64,000 nucleotides of DNA, taken from the NCBI GenBank assembly GCA_907165135.1, contig OU015567.1:10855001-10919000 (forward strand), read 5' to 3'. The stretch comes from Oikopleura dioica (Eukaryota > Chordata > Appendicularia > Copelata > Oikopleuridae). The first letter of the stretch is position 1, and every line of letters begins with the position of its first letter. Shown here piece by piece: positions 33,759 to 45,600 of this stretch. Made by a program: the position numbers and the translations under genes. Below the pieces are notes generated by a model, which was given only the letters and a program-made list of their open reading frames with translations, had not been told where the DNA came from and ran no database searches.

Positions 33759-36034
33759 ATGCATCATGTAAATCTGCGAGAAATCGACAAATCGGAGTTC
33801 CGAGTTAGCCCTGGAAACATTCGAAAAACATACCCGTAATTATAAAAATGCGAATCAATCATTCACTCACGGTACATAACGAGCACTTTTTGATTTTCTA
33901 ACATCAATAATGAATGTCTCTTGTGTTCAATTTATATTAGAATCAATGAGACGACCTTGGCTGTATTCACAGATAATTGCGAGCTGTTTATAAACACAAA
34001 TCCTGATGGTAAAACTATCACATACCCAGGAATGGTTTCTCGTAACACTTTTGAGTGGAGGTGTACCAATATAATATTGGCAATATTTTGTAAGAAGTTA
34101 TGTTCTTAGTCTTGTCCAAAAGAATCAATGGGTGATTTTATGTTAAACCATCAAAAAGGCGAAGACACGTGCCGAAATAAAAACACGCGAACTCTAGCAA
34201 TCTTTGATGGCTTCGAAACCGCATCCGGAAAAAACAACGGAAATAATCAAAGCAGACTTTCTTATCTCCGTTGTTATGCAGATGAAGAGGACTATGACCG
34301 CGAATGTGAGGTGCTTAATTCTCAAACACTTTTGAAGAATGCAACGCTGTCGGAGCAGGCTGCACCGGGCGGAAAACCTATAACTCGGCACTTATTCTAC
34401 AGCGACAAGTATCCATTGTCAGTTAGGATCCTGGGCAAGGAGACTGGGAAAGAGACATTGGAGTACTTCTATGTCCTGTATCAGACGAACTCTGGCGTAT
34501 ATGTCAAGAAAATCATCAGATCTTTGAAGAATAACAAGGCTCTTTGGCGAGGAGATCTAAGAGAGGTAGTTAAGGGAGAAGTTAGCTCAAGTGAACGAAT
34601 AGTTAAGAATATTCGTTTATCAACTGAACTGGCGGACACGATTGACCTTGTTGCCTATAAAAGTGTATCCCAGATTTTGTTGATTGGCAATTTCCCATCA
34701 AATAATCCCTCAATTAAACTTTACGGCGCTTCATTTACGAAATCCTTGGGTACCAAAAAACTTATCTGCAGAAGCCCCGACAATGGAATCACCTATAAAA
34801 AGGTAAATTCACAGATCATTATTTGTCCATTCAGTTCAATAATAACAATGAAATGTTTTATTTATTATCGTAAAAAATGCAACGTCACATATCTCGCTCC
34901 TAGATAACGACGAGTTTTATATACAACGAGAATATTTACGCACTCTTCAATTACGATGAGTCGGCGCTTTCACACTCAGCACTTTGTGTTTTTGACATTT
35001 CTGATCTTGAAAACAACGATGAAGACTTACTTGGTGAGTTTCATTTTGGATACTCTGTTCTTGAACACAATGATCATTTGGATTCTTTGGCAGCGAATGA
35101 TAAATTCATTGCGATGCTTTCAACTTCTGGCAAGTTGATTTACTCAAAAGATCAGGTATGAATAAATGATCAATAACAATCTCTCATCGTTGTTCAAGGG
35201 CTCTTCTTTTACAGAAGTCGAACTTTTACCTCAACCTCTTACAAATGGCTACATGGATATTGCTGGACAACATCTATTGCTATCATTTGACTCGACTTAT
35301 TACCTTTATGATTTTAACGCGCCGCGTCCAACCCCGTCTCCGAAATCTCTTCCAACGGAAACAAATGTGGTAACGGACAAGCTTACTAAAACTCACAATA
35401 CAACTCTGGCGGTCTCTTCTTATCCAACAATTTATGTTTCCGAGCAAACACCTCTTCCGCAATTAACGTCAAGTCTCGTACCGTTTAGCTTATCGTCTGT
35501 TCCTGCCTTTATCATCTACTCGATGGGCTTAGCGATTATTTTACTGCTGGCTGCCGTTGTCTATCTTTATTGCACGAAGAAAGGATCAGATGACAGCAAG
35601 GATGAAAACTTAGAGATAACACTTTCGGAATCATCGACGCGACGAACTCTTCTTTCAAGTGATACAGGTTGATAAAACTTTGGTATTCTGACTTTGATGT
35701 TGTAGATTCGCCCCAATCGACGCCATCATTCCCTGATGATTCTTATTTGCAATTTCAACTTCCTCCTGTGGTCCTCACTTCCTCGGAAGATCAATTTGCT
35801 TCGATAAATCGTAGCCTGAGACGAAATCGTCCAAAATCGCACCAAGACAAGTTCAATACTGTTCGACTGTCATCAATTGATCTTATTTCTGCAGAAATTC
35901 CTTCATCACGAGATTCTCCGCCGTATCAAAGTCAAACTCTCCCGACAAAACGAAACAGAAGCTACAATGGCCAAACTGCTCCGCTTATCTCACCTATCAC
36001 TAGAAGACACAGGACAGAGGTAACCTTTTGTTGA
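33759..36034 (+). CDS. Semaphorin-like single-pass membrane protein
   Basis: ATG at 33759 follows TTTTTATAG, 51 nt after the FOXRED1 stop, as in a trans-spliced operon. The ectodomain has a sema-like signature: FEWSCPKES then EDTCRNKNTRTLAIFDG, comparable to the W...C..KG...EC.N region of sema propellers, followed by beta-rich repeats (YFYVLYQTNSGVYVKKI; LLIGNFPSNNPSIKLYG). A Thr/Pro/Ser-rich stalk leads to one membrane helix (AFIIYSMGLAIILLLAAVVY) and a cytoplasmic tail of about 150 residues rich in Ser, Pro and Arg. No signal peptide is seen at this start, so a first exon may be missing. Assignment to semaphorins is tentative. Confidence 0.5.
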
Positions 36035-36233
36035 GGGATACAGTTACTTTAATACCTTATTTTAAGTCTATTGTTTCACAAGTTTGAAGAAACATTTGCG
36101 AAGTTCCCTTTTCTTCAAAGTTCAATTTTTTACATTCCTTGCCAACAGTTACTGCACATAATAACGAATAATAAATAATCATGTCAATCTTTTTCTTGTT
36201 AAAAATTTATAAAAAAAAATCACGTCGAAATTT

Positions 36234-37010
36234 TCATTTTCGACAGCTCATCGTTCTTCTTTGCGCAGCGGGTGTTTGAATGCATTCACTTTTGTCGTAA
36301 TCAGAGAAAGGGTAGAGCTCCCACGGATCCAGAGTCGGGTCACCAATCTTTTATCGGGTTCTTTTCTAAACAAAAAATGCCAAATTTTATCAATTGAGAA
36401 CCCTAGCAAGACATCTACGAGCAAAATTGTGAGCTCGTTCAAAAACTCTGCATCGCACTGACAAACTGCGTTTTCACATTTTCTATCATTTCCTTCGCAG
36501 CTGTAGAAAGTTGTATTCGCATTCGTCCAGCTCATTTCGTAAGGAGTTGTTGAAAGACAATTACCTTCGAATCGCTTATGAATACAGTTCGAGCATTGAA
36601 GATATTTGTGACATGCTCGATCAAGCTCATCTACTGGATGACCTGTAGGTTGACCACCTTAAATTATTTAAGTTGAAGCTCATTTTTTGAATACCATTTT
36701 TAGTATTTTATTTTTTTTAGTAATTTTAGTATTTTACCATTTATAATAGCATGGCAGTTACAGCCATAGTTCTCAAGTTTATCAGAAGTGCTACGGAATT
36801 CCCAACGTCCACTTTTAACGAGATAGACTCATTTCTTTATAGAGCAATTTATTTACGAAGAATCTTAGTCTACGATAACTATTTTCCTATCTCGATTCTT
36901 ACTGCGACCGGAGCATCAAAAGCCCTTATGAATTCGAACAAATTTTTCTCTTTTACTGCCAGTACTGTCGCTGCAAAAAATATGTACAAAAAATTAAATA
37001 GCGAGAGCAT
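36234..37010 (-). CDS. Second secreted PLA2-like protein, catalytic pair lost
   Basis: ATG at 37010 starts a signal peptide (MLSLFNFLYIFFAATVLA) followed by KEKNLFEFIRAFDAP. Next come LENYGCNCHAIIN (calcium loop start), HPVDELDRACHKYLQCSNC (active-site helix) and NAVCQCDAEFLNEL (CxCD helix), then a last exon IGDPTLDPWELYPF and CIQTP with stop at 36234-36236. In the helix the usual His-Asp pair is Tyr-Leu, so this too is a predicted non-enzyme. Cysteine spacing is kept, so the fold should be intact. It is a relative, not a close copy, of the gene at 1-2753: the pro-region and tail differ. A Gla-domain gene ends 226 bp upstream on the same strand. Confidence 0.75.
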
Positions 37011-37235
37011 TTTGGAAAACCCGTCGAATTCAACCATCGTCAAAGAGTTTTTATACACTTGGATTGAAAATGACATCACCTGCGGTTGACCGCTCGTTCA
37101 CATACATGGTTAGGAATCAGGAATCCGATCAAGCGCTCTAAATCAATTTCGGCGACAGGTTTCTTATATAACGGAAGCGGCTAGATGAATTCAATCTTGT
37201 TCAGGAAGGATTCAACCTGCTTCAAACTAGAATTA

Positions 37236-37727
37236 TTATAATTGAACAGAATTATAAGTTCCATCGAGTTTATTTGGGAATCCCAAATTGGGATCATCAT
37301 TTTTCAGGTGGAAGTTCTCGAGTATCTGACTGATAACAGTCTCGTTTTTGGCTTTCTGATGGTGTTTCTTTGCCACTTAAATTAAGAATAGGGATAGATT
37401 CGGGAGCAGTGACTTACAGAATTTTATACTTCGAGAAGCATCCCTGAAGCTTGTGCCAGCTTTCGCGATGTCGCTCCCCGTGATCGAAGACCTCCATATT
37501 TTCTTCCGCACTGCAGGTTTCTTCGAAACATTCTCGTTCCAAGTTTCCATCGTAGAATTCTTCAATGCCCCAGAAATCAGCATTTGCGGGCGGGGTTGAT
37601 CGTCTTGTTCGTTTCAAGAACTCTAATAAATTTTAAATCTTGATCTTTCTTTCAGAAATTTACCATTTGCATTTTCTCTTGATAACGCAAGCGTTGATGA
37701 TACTATGAAAATCAAAAATGACCTCAT
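37236..37727 (-). CDS. Secreted stand-alone Gla-domain protein
   Basis: ATG at 37727 opens a signal peptide ([16 protein letters not shown]), then a short propeptide ending KRTRR, a furin-type site, then the Gla domain: [41 protein letters not shown]. The ERECFEETC box and the conserved disulfide are classic for vitamin-K-dependent carboxylation. Two introns with GT-AG borders (donors at about 37662 and 37415) lead to a short end ([18 protein letters not shown]) and stop at 37236-37238: about 120 residues with no protease, EGF or membrane domain. Known: Gla domains bind calcium and phospholipid or mineral. Role here is inferred. Confidence 0.85.
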
Positions 37728-37849
37728 AATCGGCGATTATTAATCGCAGTCCTTTTAGAGACTCACGAAAAGTTCGAGCAATGTTTACTGTCCGAGTTGT
37801 TTGTTTGCCTGATTATTCACAACTTTATTTTAGAAATCGTACTGCAATC

Positions 37850-40846
37850 ATGTCGGGCGTAATGTATGGATCGTACGAAAATGCTCGGATGGCGTCTGCT
37901 TCAACCCTGGAGACGCCGGAAGAATCCGAAGCGGTGAAAGAATTCCGCCTCGTGGAAAACCTCTTGCGAGAATCGTACAGTCTTGATGGAAAAACACTTC
38001 TTGAGCAAGAAGATATTGTTACGGAAGCGACAGCGGAACAATTGGAAGGAATCGCTCGTTTGCCCATTTTAATCGAAAAATACCCCCATCCAAATTTGGC
38101 CGAACAGTGTATGGTGGCCATCGCGAATATCTTTCTGAAAAGTAAGGACGTCCAGCGACAATGCATTGCGTCAACGATGCGACGAATAAAATTCCGAGAG
38201 TTTCCATCGTTGGACATTTTCTTGAGCATCATTATGAATGTCCAGCATCAAAACGACTTTCGTGCTAGAGCTGCCTTGATTAACACGATCGGAGCTATTG
38301 CTGAACATCTTGGAGGAAACAGAACAGTTGGCCATTTGATTAGACGATCGCTAGATTCTCAAGATGAAGGAGAAAGAGACGCTGCTATTTGGTCCGCTCA
38401 GCAATTAATCAAATATGACAGCGAGTTCGCATCTTCGACGATCGGCCATATTGTGGACATGCTCAATGATCCTTCTCTGCCATCAGATAGCTTCAGAAAA
38501 CTCGTCAAGATCCTTGGAGCAAGCCACGCCGCGGCCTCAGATCATGCGATCAATTGCTTGACTCGCCAACTGAAGAACGTTAATACTAGCTCAGTGATCG
38601 GAGGAATCGGCTGCGAACTCGCCAGTGAGTGCGCTTTACAATTGGTAAAATTGTCAGTTCGGATTCCTCATCTGGCAGAAATCACTAGTGAGTTCTTAAC
38701 ACAATCAGGACTGAATGACCCGAGGCCGAAGCTGCGTAAGAAGTGTCTCCTTCTTTTGGAAAGACTTGCATCGAGAGAGGCCTTGTCCACAAAAGCGACC
38801 GACCAGTTGCTCGAGTTTCTTGATGAAAACATTGAATCGAACAAGTGGGAGCTGGAATATCTCGTCAAAGTGATAGAGATTGTTTCCGCCAAAGAAAATA
38901 TAGAAATCACGGATGAATTCTGCACGAAAATATACGAGCTGTTTCTGAGAGCGCAGTGTTTTACAATAAAGATACATCTATGCAATATCATGAGTTCAAT
39001 TCTACTATCCAACAGTGGCAACGCGATCTTTAATGTCGACGATGTTTTCTCTTTCATTCACGAGTTGACCGAAAATGAAGGCATTTTTGGCAATCCAGCG
39101 ATCACGACAGCAATCGCAAAACTTCTTCAAACCGATGGTGACAAAGATGGAATTGTTCCGATTGTAGAAGATCTTATTGACAGAATTAATGGAAATGGCA
39201 AGCATCAGTTTTCTTGCTTGAAGCTTCTTAGAGTTATTGGTTGGAGAACGCCAGGCATAGTTTGATAAAAAAAAAATCTCAGAAAATATATTTTTTTTTT
39301 ATATTTTTTTTCTAAGATACTTTTGCAAAGTTTCAATCTATATCAAGTGAATTTTTCCGATCTAAGCGCGCAAAATCATCTACCTGAAGCGGCAAAGGTC
39401 ATCTATAACAACTTGATCCTGATGGGATTGACTCCGGAGCAAGAAAAATGTTTGGAGAGTTTTTAACGACCCCTAACTAACTATTCTTAACTAATCACAT
39501 GTTGAAAGCTTGAAAAGATAAGAGAATACCCGTCTCAAAACTACAGTTTTGATCTTTACCGACTCATCAGATCATGCTTTCGATACAGGAGATTCTTTTT
39601 TGCAAATCATTTGTCGAAAATGATCTTGGAGAAGTCTCGTGGAAAAGTTCGAATAATGTACAAAGCTCACTTTGGTCATCTGGTGAAGATTTCAGAATTT
39701 GAAATGAATCTCTTCAATTCATTCCGAACATGCGCAGATATGGACAACTTTTTGGAGATTCTTGAGGAAGGCATGGCCAAGCTAACGAAGCTGGTGATTC
39801 AAGTGAGACCAGGTGGGTTTTTTTCTTAGCCAATAGTTAAAAAATATTTAATTCTAGCGGCCAAAGTCTGGCTGGAAGCTCGATGTCTTCTTTTACAAGC
39901 AGCCGTTTGCTTTATTCAGGACACGTCTGATGCGCCAATGTCATATTTGGATTCTGACTTCGAGGAGTGCTCTAGCGATATTCTTGGACTATTAGGTTCA
40001 GAAAGAGGCATTGACAAGAGCAGTCGAAGGTCTTATGAAATGATGCAAAAGATTCTAGACGTAATGCGAAAAATTGTCAATCATGAAGCAGAGAACTTGA
40101 TTGTCACCCCAGGAATGAGTCAAAATGACCTTACCAAATATGGCCGCTTACCTATTCAATATCAATATTTGTAGAGGATGAATAGCGCGCTATTAAATCA
40201 TTCTCAAGACCCTTATCCAAAGAGATCGAAGTAGATATTTTTGGACACGAGCTGAAAAAGCAAATTCAGGACAGTTTTGCAGAATGCAAGAGCCATTTGA
40301 AGGAGAAAAGGAGGATTCCTGCGATCATTTCTTTGCTACGAATTCAACTTGGTTATCCAAAGGTTTTCTTTATTTCGCCGAAGGTCGAAGAGGTCAAGAT
40401 GGAGCTGACGCCGATTGTTGAGAAGCAATATTCAAAGGGAACAAGCTTGGTGTTCACTTGTGACGGAGCGCTACCTGCTGGGGTTAAAAATATCAAGGTT
40501 TATCATAGTCAAATTCTGACGATAAACATCCTTTAAGATTATTTATTCATTGAAGCCTCCTTTCAACGACGGAAAACCAGGAGAGTATAAATCGTTCGAG
40601 GAAGATGCTGTTGTGAGGCGAAACTTCTTTACGTCCAACTTTGCCGTCAATTTTCAAGAGATTGGTGTCTACAAACTTAAGTACGTTGTATTATATTGAT
40701 AATTTTACGACCATTGCTTCAGAGTTGAGTATCATCTAATCGACGACGATAACATCCAATGGGCAAAGAAATTCTTCAAAGAGATCGTACTCAACTCCCA
40801 AGATCCTCTCCGAGCACAGAAACCAGCCGCTCAAACCAGTCAATAG
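37850..40846 (+). CDS. INTS7: Integrator complex subunit 7
   Basis: ATG at 37850 (MSGVMYGSYENARMAS). HEAT-repeat solenoid throughout: LARLPILIEKYPHPNLAEQ-like start, RARAALINTIGAIAEHLGG, RRSLDSQDEGERDAAIWSA, PRPKLRKKCLLLLERLA. The RxSLDSxD..ER.AAI stretch is characteristic of INTS7, a scaffold subunit of the nuclear Integrator complex that processes snRNA 3' ends and ends promoter-proximal transcription. The C-terminal beta-rich part is at about 40290-40846 (VKMELTPIVEKQYSKG, VYKLKVEYHLID). The first exon is unusually long (37850-39261). Stop at 40844-40846. The start faces the Gla gene across 122 bp, a probable shared promoter. Junctions near 39460-39540 are uncertain. Confidence 0.82.
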
Positions 40847-40973
40847 ACAAAATTCTCTGGAATAGCACATTTGTCTTCTTCAATCAAAAGTTCAGTCTTT
40901 TACCCTGCCAGAAATACTTCTCACTGCTCACAAACCCTCGATAATACTTCTATATTTAGATAATCGGTATCGA

Positions 40974-42256
40974 ATGACCAAAAGTAACATTATTTCTAAT
41001 AATAACGGTTCGATCTATGAGCCTGGAATGAGCGACTCAGAGGAGCCGCACTCAGAAGGAAGAGAGGATGATTTTTTCATCGGCTCACCTCTTGGATGGA
41101 TTTCAGAAATCAGCATAAGATTGATCATGGGAGGAATCTTACTTGGCTCGTATGTCGGAATAACCCCCTTTATTCGACATGTAGAACGTAAGTTGACCCT
41201 TTCGGACTGAAGAATCATTAGAATTCTAGCTTCTCAATGGTATATGTACAACTATCCTCACAAAGAGGTCGATACCGTAACTGAAACTGCACTGTTCCTC
41301 AGTATCGTCTTGATTCCACCAGGAATCACGCTTTGTGTCATCTTATACAGTTATTTCTATAAAAACAGGTAATATACCTCTATCCTCAGAGAATATTAAC
41401 AAAGTCTTTTTCAGTGGCTGGCGGAGAAAGTATCGAGATCGAACCGAAAACGAAGGTCGAATGAAAAAGCGAATGCTTTCCGAAATCTTCGTCGCATTTC
41501 TTGCCTTTTCTATGTCCTACCTTGCAAATGGACTTGTCACAGATATCACCAAGAATCTTTATGGACGACCAAGACCAGACTTTTTGTCTAGATGCTACGC
41601 TCCTGGAGATATCTATGCCAAGGAAGGATATTGGATCACTCTTCCACACAAGTATGAAATAATATCATAACAAAATTGACCCGCTAATTCTAGGGACCCA
41701 TTGCGAGCAAAAGCTATCACAAAAGAACAAAACGAAGCCGTTGAAAAATATCACAATACCTCCGCATTTCCACAACCTGCGTACGACAATGCCAGAAAAA
41801 TTACTTTCCCTACATCGAAGATGTTGGCCCAGTTCTCAATTGGGAAGACTGTGTCAACGACAGCGAAAAATTGATGGTCAAAGAAGGCCGACGATCCTTC
41901 CCTTCAGGCCACACTTCCTTTGTATTTGCTGGGGCTATGTTCTGTGCACTTTACAGTGGCTATTGGATCGGCACATGGAAGTCAAGTTTGCAACTAGGAA
42001 TGGGGAAAGAAACGAGAAACTTTCCCGGCGTTTCAGCGAAACTGGCGACTGTTTTTATCTTTTTCCTGCCTGCAATTTATGTTGGTGCGAGTAGAACTCA
42101 GGTTAGGTTAAATACAGTTGCATGCCACTAAAACTTTTGTTCTTCAAGGATTACCGTCACCATCCTACAGATGTCATTGCCGGTGCAATCATCGGAAGCG
42201 TAACAACGTTCGTCACATTTTTCCAGTATTACAGTTATCGCCGAATGTGGCAATAA
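40974..42256 (+). CDS. Lipid phosphate phosphatase (PAP2 superfamily)
   Basis: All three catalytic motifs of membrane PAP2 enzymes are present: KNLYGRPRP (KxxxxxxRP), RRSFPSGHTSF (PSGH) and SRTQDYRHHPTDVIAG (SRxxxxxHxxxD). Six hydrophobic segments surround them (for example ISIRLIMGGILLGSYVGI, LFLSIVLIPPGITLCVILY). A GT-AG intron removed at about 41742-41796 puts the reading in frame between NEA and KNYFPYIEDV. The length (about 330 residues) and architecture fit the PLPP1-5 group, which dephosphorylates phosphatidate, LPA and S1P at the plasma membrane or ER. Exact paralogue unclear. Stop at 42254-42256. Confidence 0.9.
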
Positions 42257-42502
42257 AAGTCCATCCTACATTGCTTATAAACTTACTGACAATCATTCAA
42301 ATTCTTACTTATTTCGCCTTAGCCAACCCCGCTTTCCGCCTTATCAAAAGCCTTCAAAGTTTCAAATTTTTATTTTTCTGAATACACGCTTTTTTGTAAA
42401 ATACTACCTCTTGAATAAATATGATTCGAATTGAGAAAACAATTATGACAGGAGTTTCAAGTTTACTTATTCATGAAAATCAGAGTCCATGAAATTCTTG
42501 GG

Positions 42503-42600
42503 TTTGAAAGTCGCGCCGTGGCGATTGCGCGCCACCATTGGTCGCCTCTTTTGAATTCGCGCTCCTCATTCAAATTCAAAATCCCTCGAATCGTTTTATG
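42503..42600 (+). promoter_or_regulatory. Cell-cycle type promoter of KIF14
   Basis: TTTGAA at 42503 followed by TCGCGCC; inverted CCAAT (ATTGG) at 42537-42541; composite TTTGAATTCGCGC at 42550-42562 (CHR-like TTTGAA fused to an E2F-like TTCGCGC); more TTCAAA-like repeats at about 42570-42580. This CCAAT + E2F + CHR set, 90-180 bp before the KIF14 ATG, is the pattern of G2/M genes controlled by NF-Y and DREAM/MuvB. Confidence 0.6.
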
Positions 42601-42685
42601 CTCAAATTAGAGAGACGATATTTACCCTTCTGATTTTCACAGATTATTGAAAGTGTCAGGAGAATCACGAGCGAAAATTTAGAGA

Positions 42686-45600
42686 ATGGAGAATCGGATG
42701 ATCGACGACTTGAGCTTCGCCAGCTCTAGAAAAAGGGCTAACGCATCAAATACGATGGATAAAACTCCAACTCGGCAGTCGATATGCCAGCTTCAAGAGG
42801 ATAAAAGAGTCCAAAAGTACGTAAATTTTCAATATTGTCTTTAGTTCTATTAAAAATTGAGATAAAAGCTTTTTCATAAAAGAAATTTTAGATTGCTCGA
42901 ACAGATAGAAAACAGAAATTCCCCTGTTCGAAAGAAAGATCGTCCGGAGCCGCACAACTCGCCGTTAAATTTCCATCTCAAACTGCGAAAACACGAGCAG
43001 GTGAAAGGCTCGCCAAAATCTCGTCCAAAAACGCCAACGAAGGCCAGCGGGCCGAATCTGATCTCGGGCAGCAGACAACGAGTTGCCTCTGCTCCATCGC
43101 CGAAGCCATCGTCAAGAGCACCAGTAGCACCTAAAAGTCCTCGCACGCCGAGGAATCAGCGACCGACGACGCCAAAGTCGAAGAGTGCCAAAAGTGTTCG
43201 AATGTTGCCGGAATCTCCTAAAGTTCAAAAGACACAGCAGGACTTAAATTCAGCTTTCACCGATGAGACTCCTCGGCCAGCGAAGAAAACGCCTCTCAAG
43301 CGTCATCAAACTCCTCCAACATTGGCCCCGACGAATGCTAAACTCACCGTTCACAGTCCCATCGAACCATTTGATAATTCCGTGAAAGTTGCAATTCGCG
43401 TTCGCCCGTTAAACGAAATTGAATCGACGGAAGAGAACCAATCGTCACTATTCTTGTCGGACTCCTCGTCGAATACGATTCTAGTTCCGCGACCTCGTGG
43501 GCCAGATCGATCTTTCTCATACGATTCTGTTTTCTGGACTGCTAGTTCACAGGCGCAAATATTCTCGACAATCGGTGAGCCCATGGTCGACTCGTTGCTC
43601 AAGGGATTCAACATTACCATCTTCGGCTACGGTCAAACAGGATCAGGAAAAACCTTTACGATGATGGGCGATAAAAGCGCGGAACATCAGGGAATCATTC
43701 CACGGTTTTATTCAACACTTTTGACTCAACTCGACCAGATGAAGGAATCCAACGCGATTGAAGCTGCTCATTGCGAGATTTCATATTTTGAAATCTACAA
43801 CGAAAAGATTTACGACCTTCTGAATCCGCCGCCAAAGCCTCCGAAGCGCAAAGGACGACCAGAATTTCAAGCGGGTCCTTTGTTCTCAAAGCCTGTTCCG
43901 ACAAAGACATCTCTTTTCGTACGCGAGGCACCAAACAAGAGTGTCTATGTTGCTGGCTTGACGAAGAAGCTTGTGTCTTCTGAGAGCGATGCTGAAGAGT
44001 ATCTGCGTCTCGGAAATGAAGAACGAGCGACTGCGGCTACTGGAATGAATGAGAAATCATCGCGATCTCATTCAATCTTCCAGATTTACATCCGAATCAA
44101 AGCAAAGACAGAGACTGGCGCGCAACGATCTATCAACTGTACAGCGAGTTTGATAGATCTGGCGGGCTCTGAAAGAACTGATCGAGCGAAAACAACCGGT
44201 GTTCGGCTGAAAGAGGGAGCCGCGATAAACAAGTCGCTTCTTACCCTAGGAATTGTCATATCAGCTCTGGCGGAGAAAAACAATGGCAATGAGAAGACGT
44301 ACATTCCTTACAGAGATTCGGTCCTGACGTACTTGTTGAAGGATTCGCTTGGAGGAAACTCGAGGACAGCGATGATTGCTAGCGTAAGCCCAGCAGCAAG
44401 TAGTTTGGAAGAAACTCTATCCACACTGAACTATGCGAAGACTGCAAAAGCAATCGTCAACAAAGCGACAGTAAACGAAGAGATAGAGGCAGCGACCATC
44501 AGAGACCTACAGCGTGAGATAGAGTTGCTAAAGAAGAACCACACTTATTCCAGAGAGTACGTCATGCAAGAGAAGCAAAAGTACGAGGAAGAAATACAGC
44601 GACTAAAAGCGCAGTCAGAAGCTGAGAAAATGGAGTGGGAGAATGAACTGCAAAGCTTGCGTAGTAAGAAGGTGCGAGAGGATTTCACGATTGGACAGTG
44701 TCCTCATTTGGTGAACATTTCTAACGATCCTTCGCTCACGGGCTTTTTACTGTTCCTTATTCCAGAGGGAACGGTCACAGTTGGTTCTGGCGATAACTGT
44801 GAGATACACATCAGTGGAAACTTGATTGAACAGCATCATTGCGTTCTTACGAGAGAGCAAGACGATGTTTCGGTTATTCCTAAAGATGGAGAGACATATC
44901 TAAATGGTCATCTTGTCAACGAGACGAAAAAGCTTGAAGGGGGCGATCGTTTGGTATTTGGATCAACGCATTTCTTTTGCTTCAGAAATTCATCAGCGGA
45001 AAAAGGCACCTTAGACTTCAACTTGGCGAAGAATGAGCTCTTGGCGCAGCAAAAATTGGCACTAGAAGGAGAGTATCAGAGCATGCTTGAGCGAAATAAG
45101 CTAGAAGCAGATGAGCAGATTGCACTCATTCGTGAGCAGCTCGATGAAGGTAACGAGGTCAACGACGGCGAAGATTCACTTGAAATCATTCTGAACAGTC
45201 TCAAAAACCGAATGGACGAGACCATGCACGAGCCAACAGTTATGCCACAGAATCATTTCGAAACTGTTCAGCTGGTCAAGGAAGCAAACAAGCTCGTTGG
45301 CGAGGATCGTAAAATGATTTTTGAAGTTTCTGGAGCCGATATTATTAAGGCGACCATGGGCAGTCAAACGAGCTTCTTTGGAACTGAGAAGCTCAAAGGA
45401 CATTTGAGCAAGCACCTTATAGAAGCCGAGGATGACCCCGATGCTAGTCTAACTTCGCTGATTCTTGCCGATGCGGGTACGCAATGGGAAACTCCTCTGA
45501 ACCGAGAAGATGTTGCGATGAACGTTGGTACATCGATGAATGGAACTATTGGTCTAAATCGATCTCGAAGAAAGCAGATCTCCAGAAAAGTATCCTTCCT

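Noticed and set aside
36751..37089. Plus-strand open frame of 112 codons
   Set aside because: It is the antisense of the PLA2-like gene, whose minus-strand exons carry a signal peptide and YGCNC.
36234..37727. Idea that PLA2-like and Gla genes form a clotting or venom-type system
   Set aside because: No protease domain is present and the PLA2 catalytic pair is missing, so enzymatic roles are not supported.
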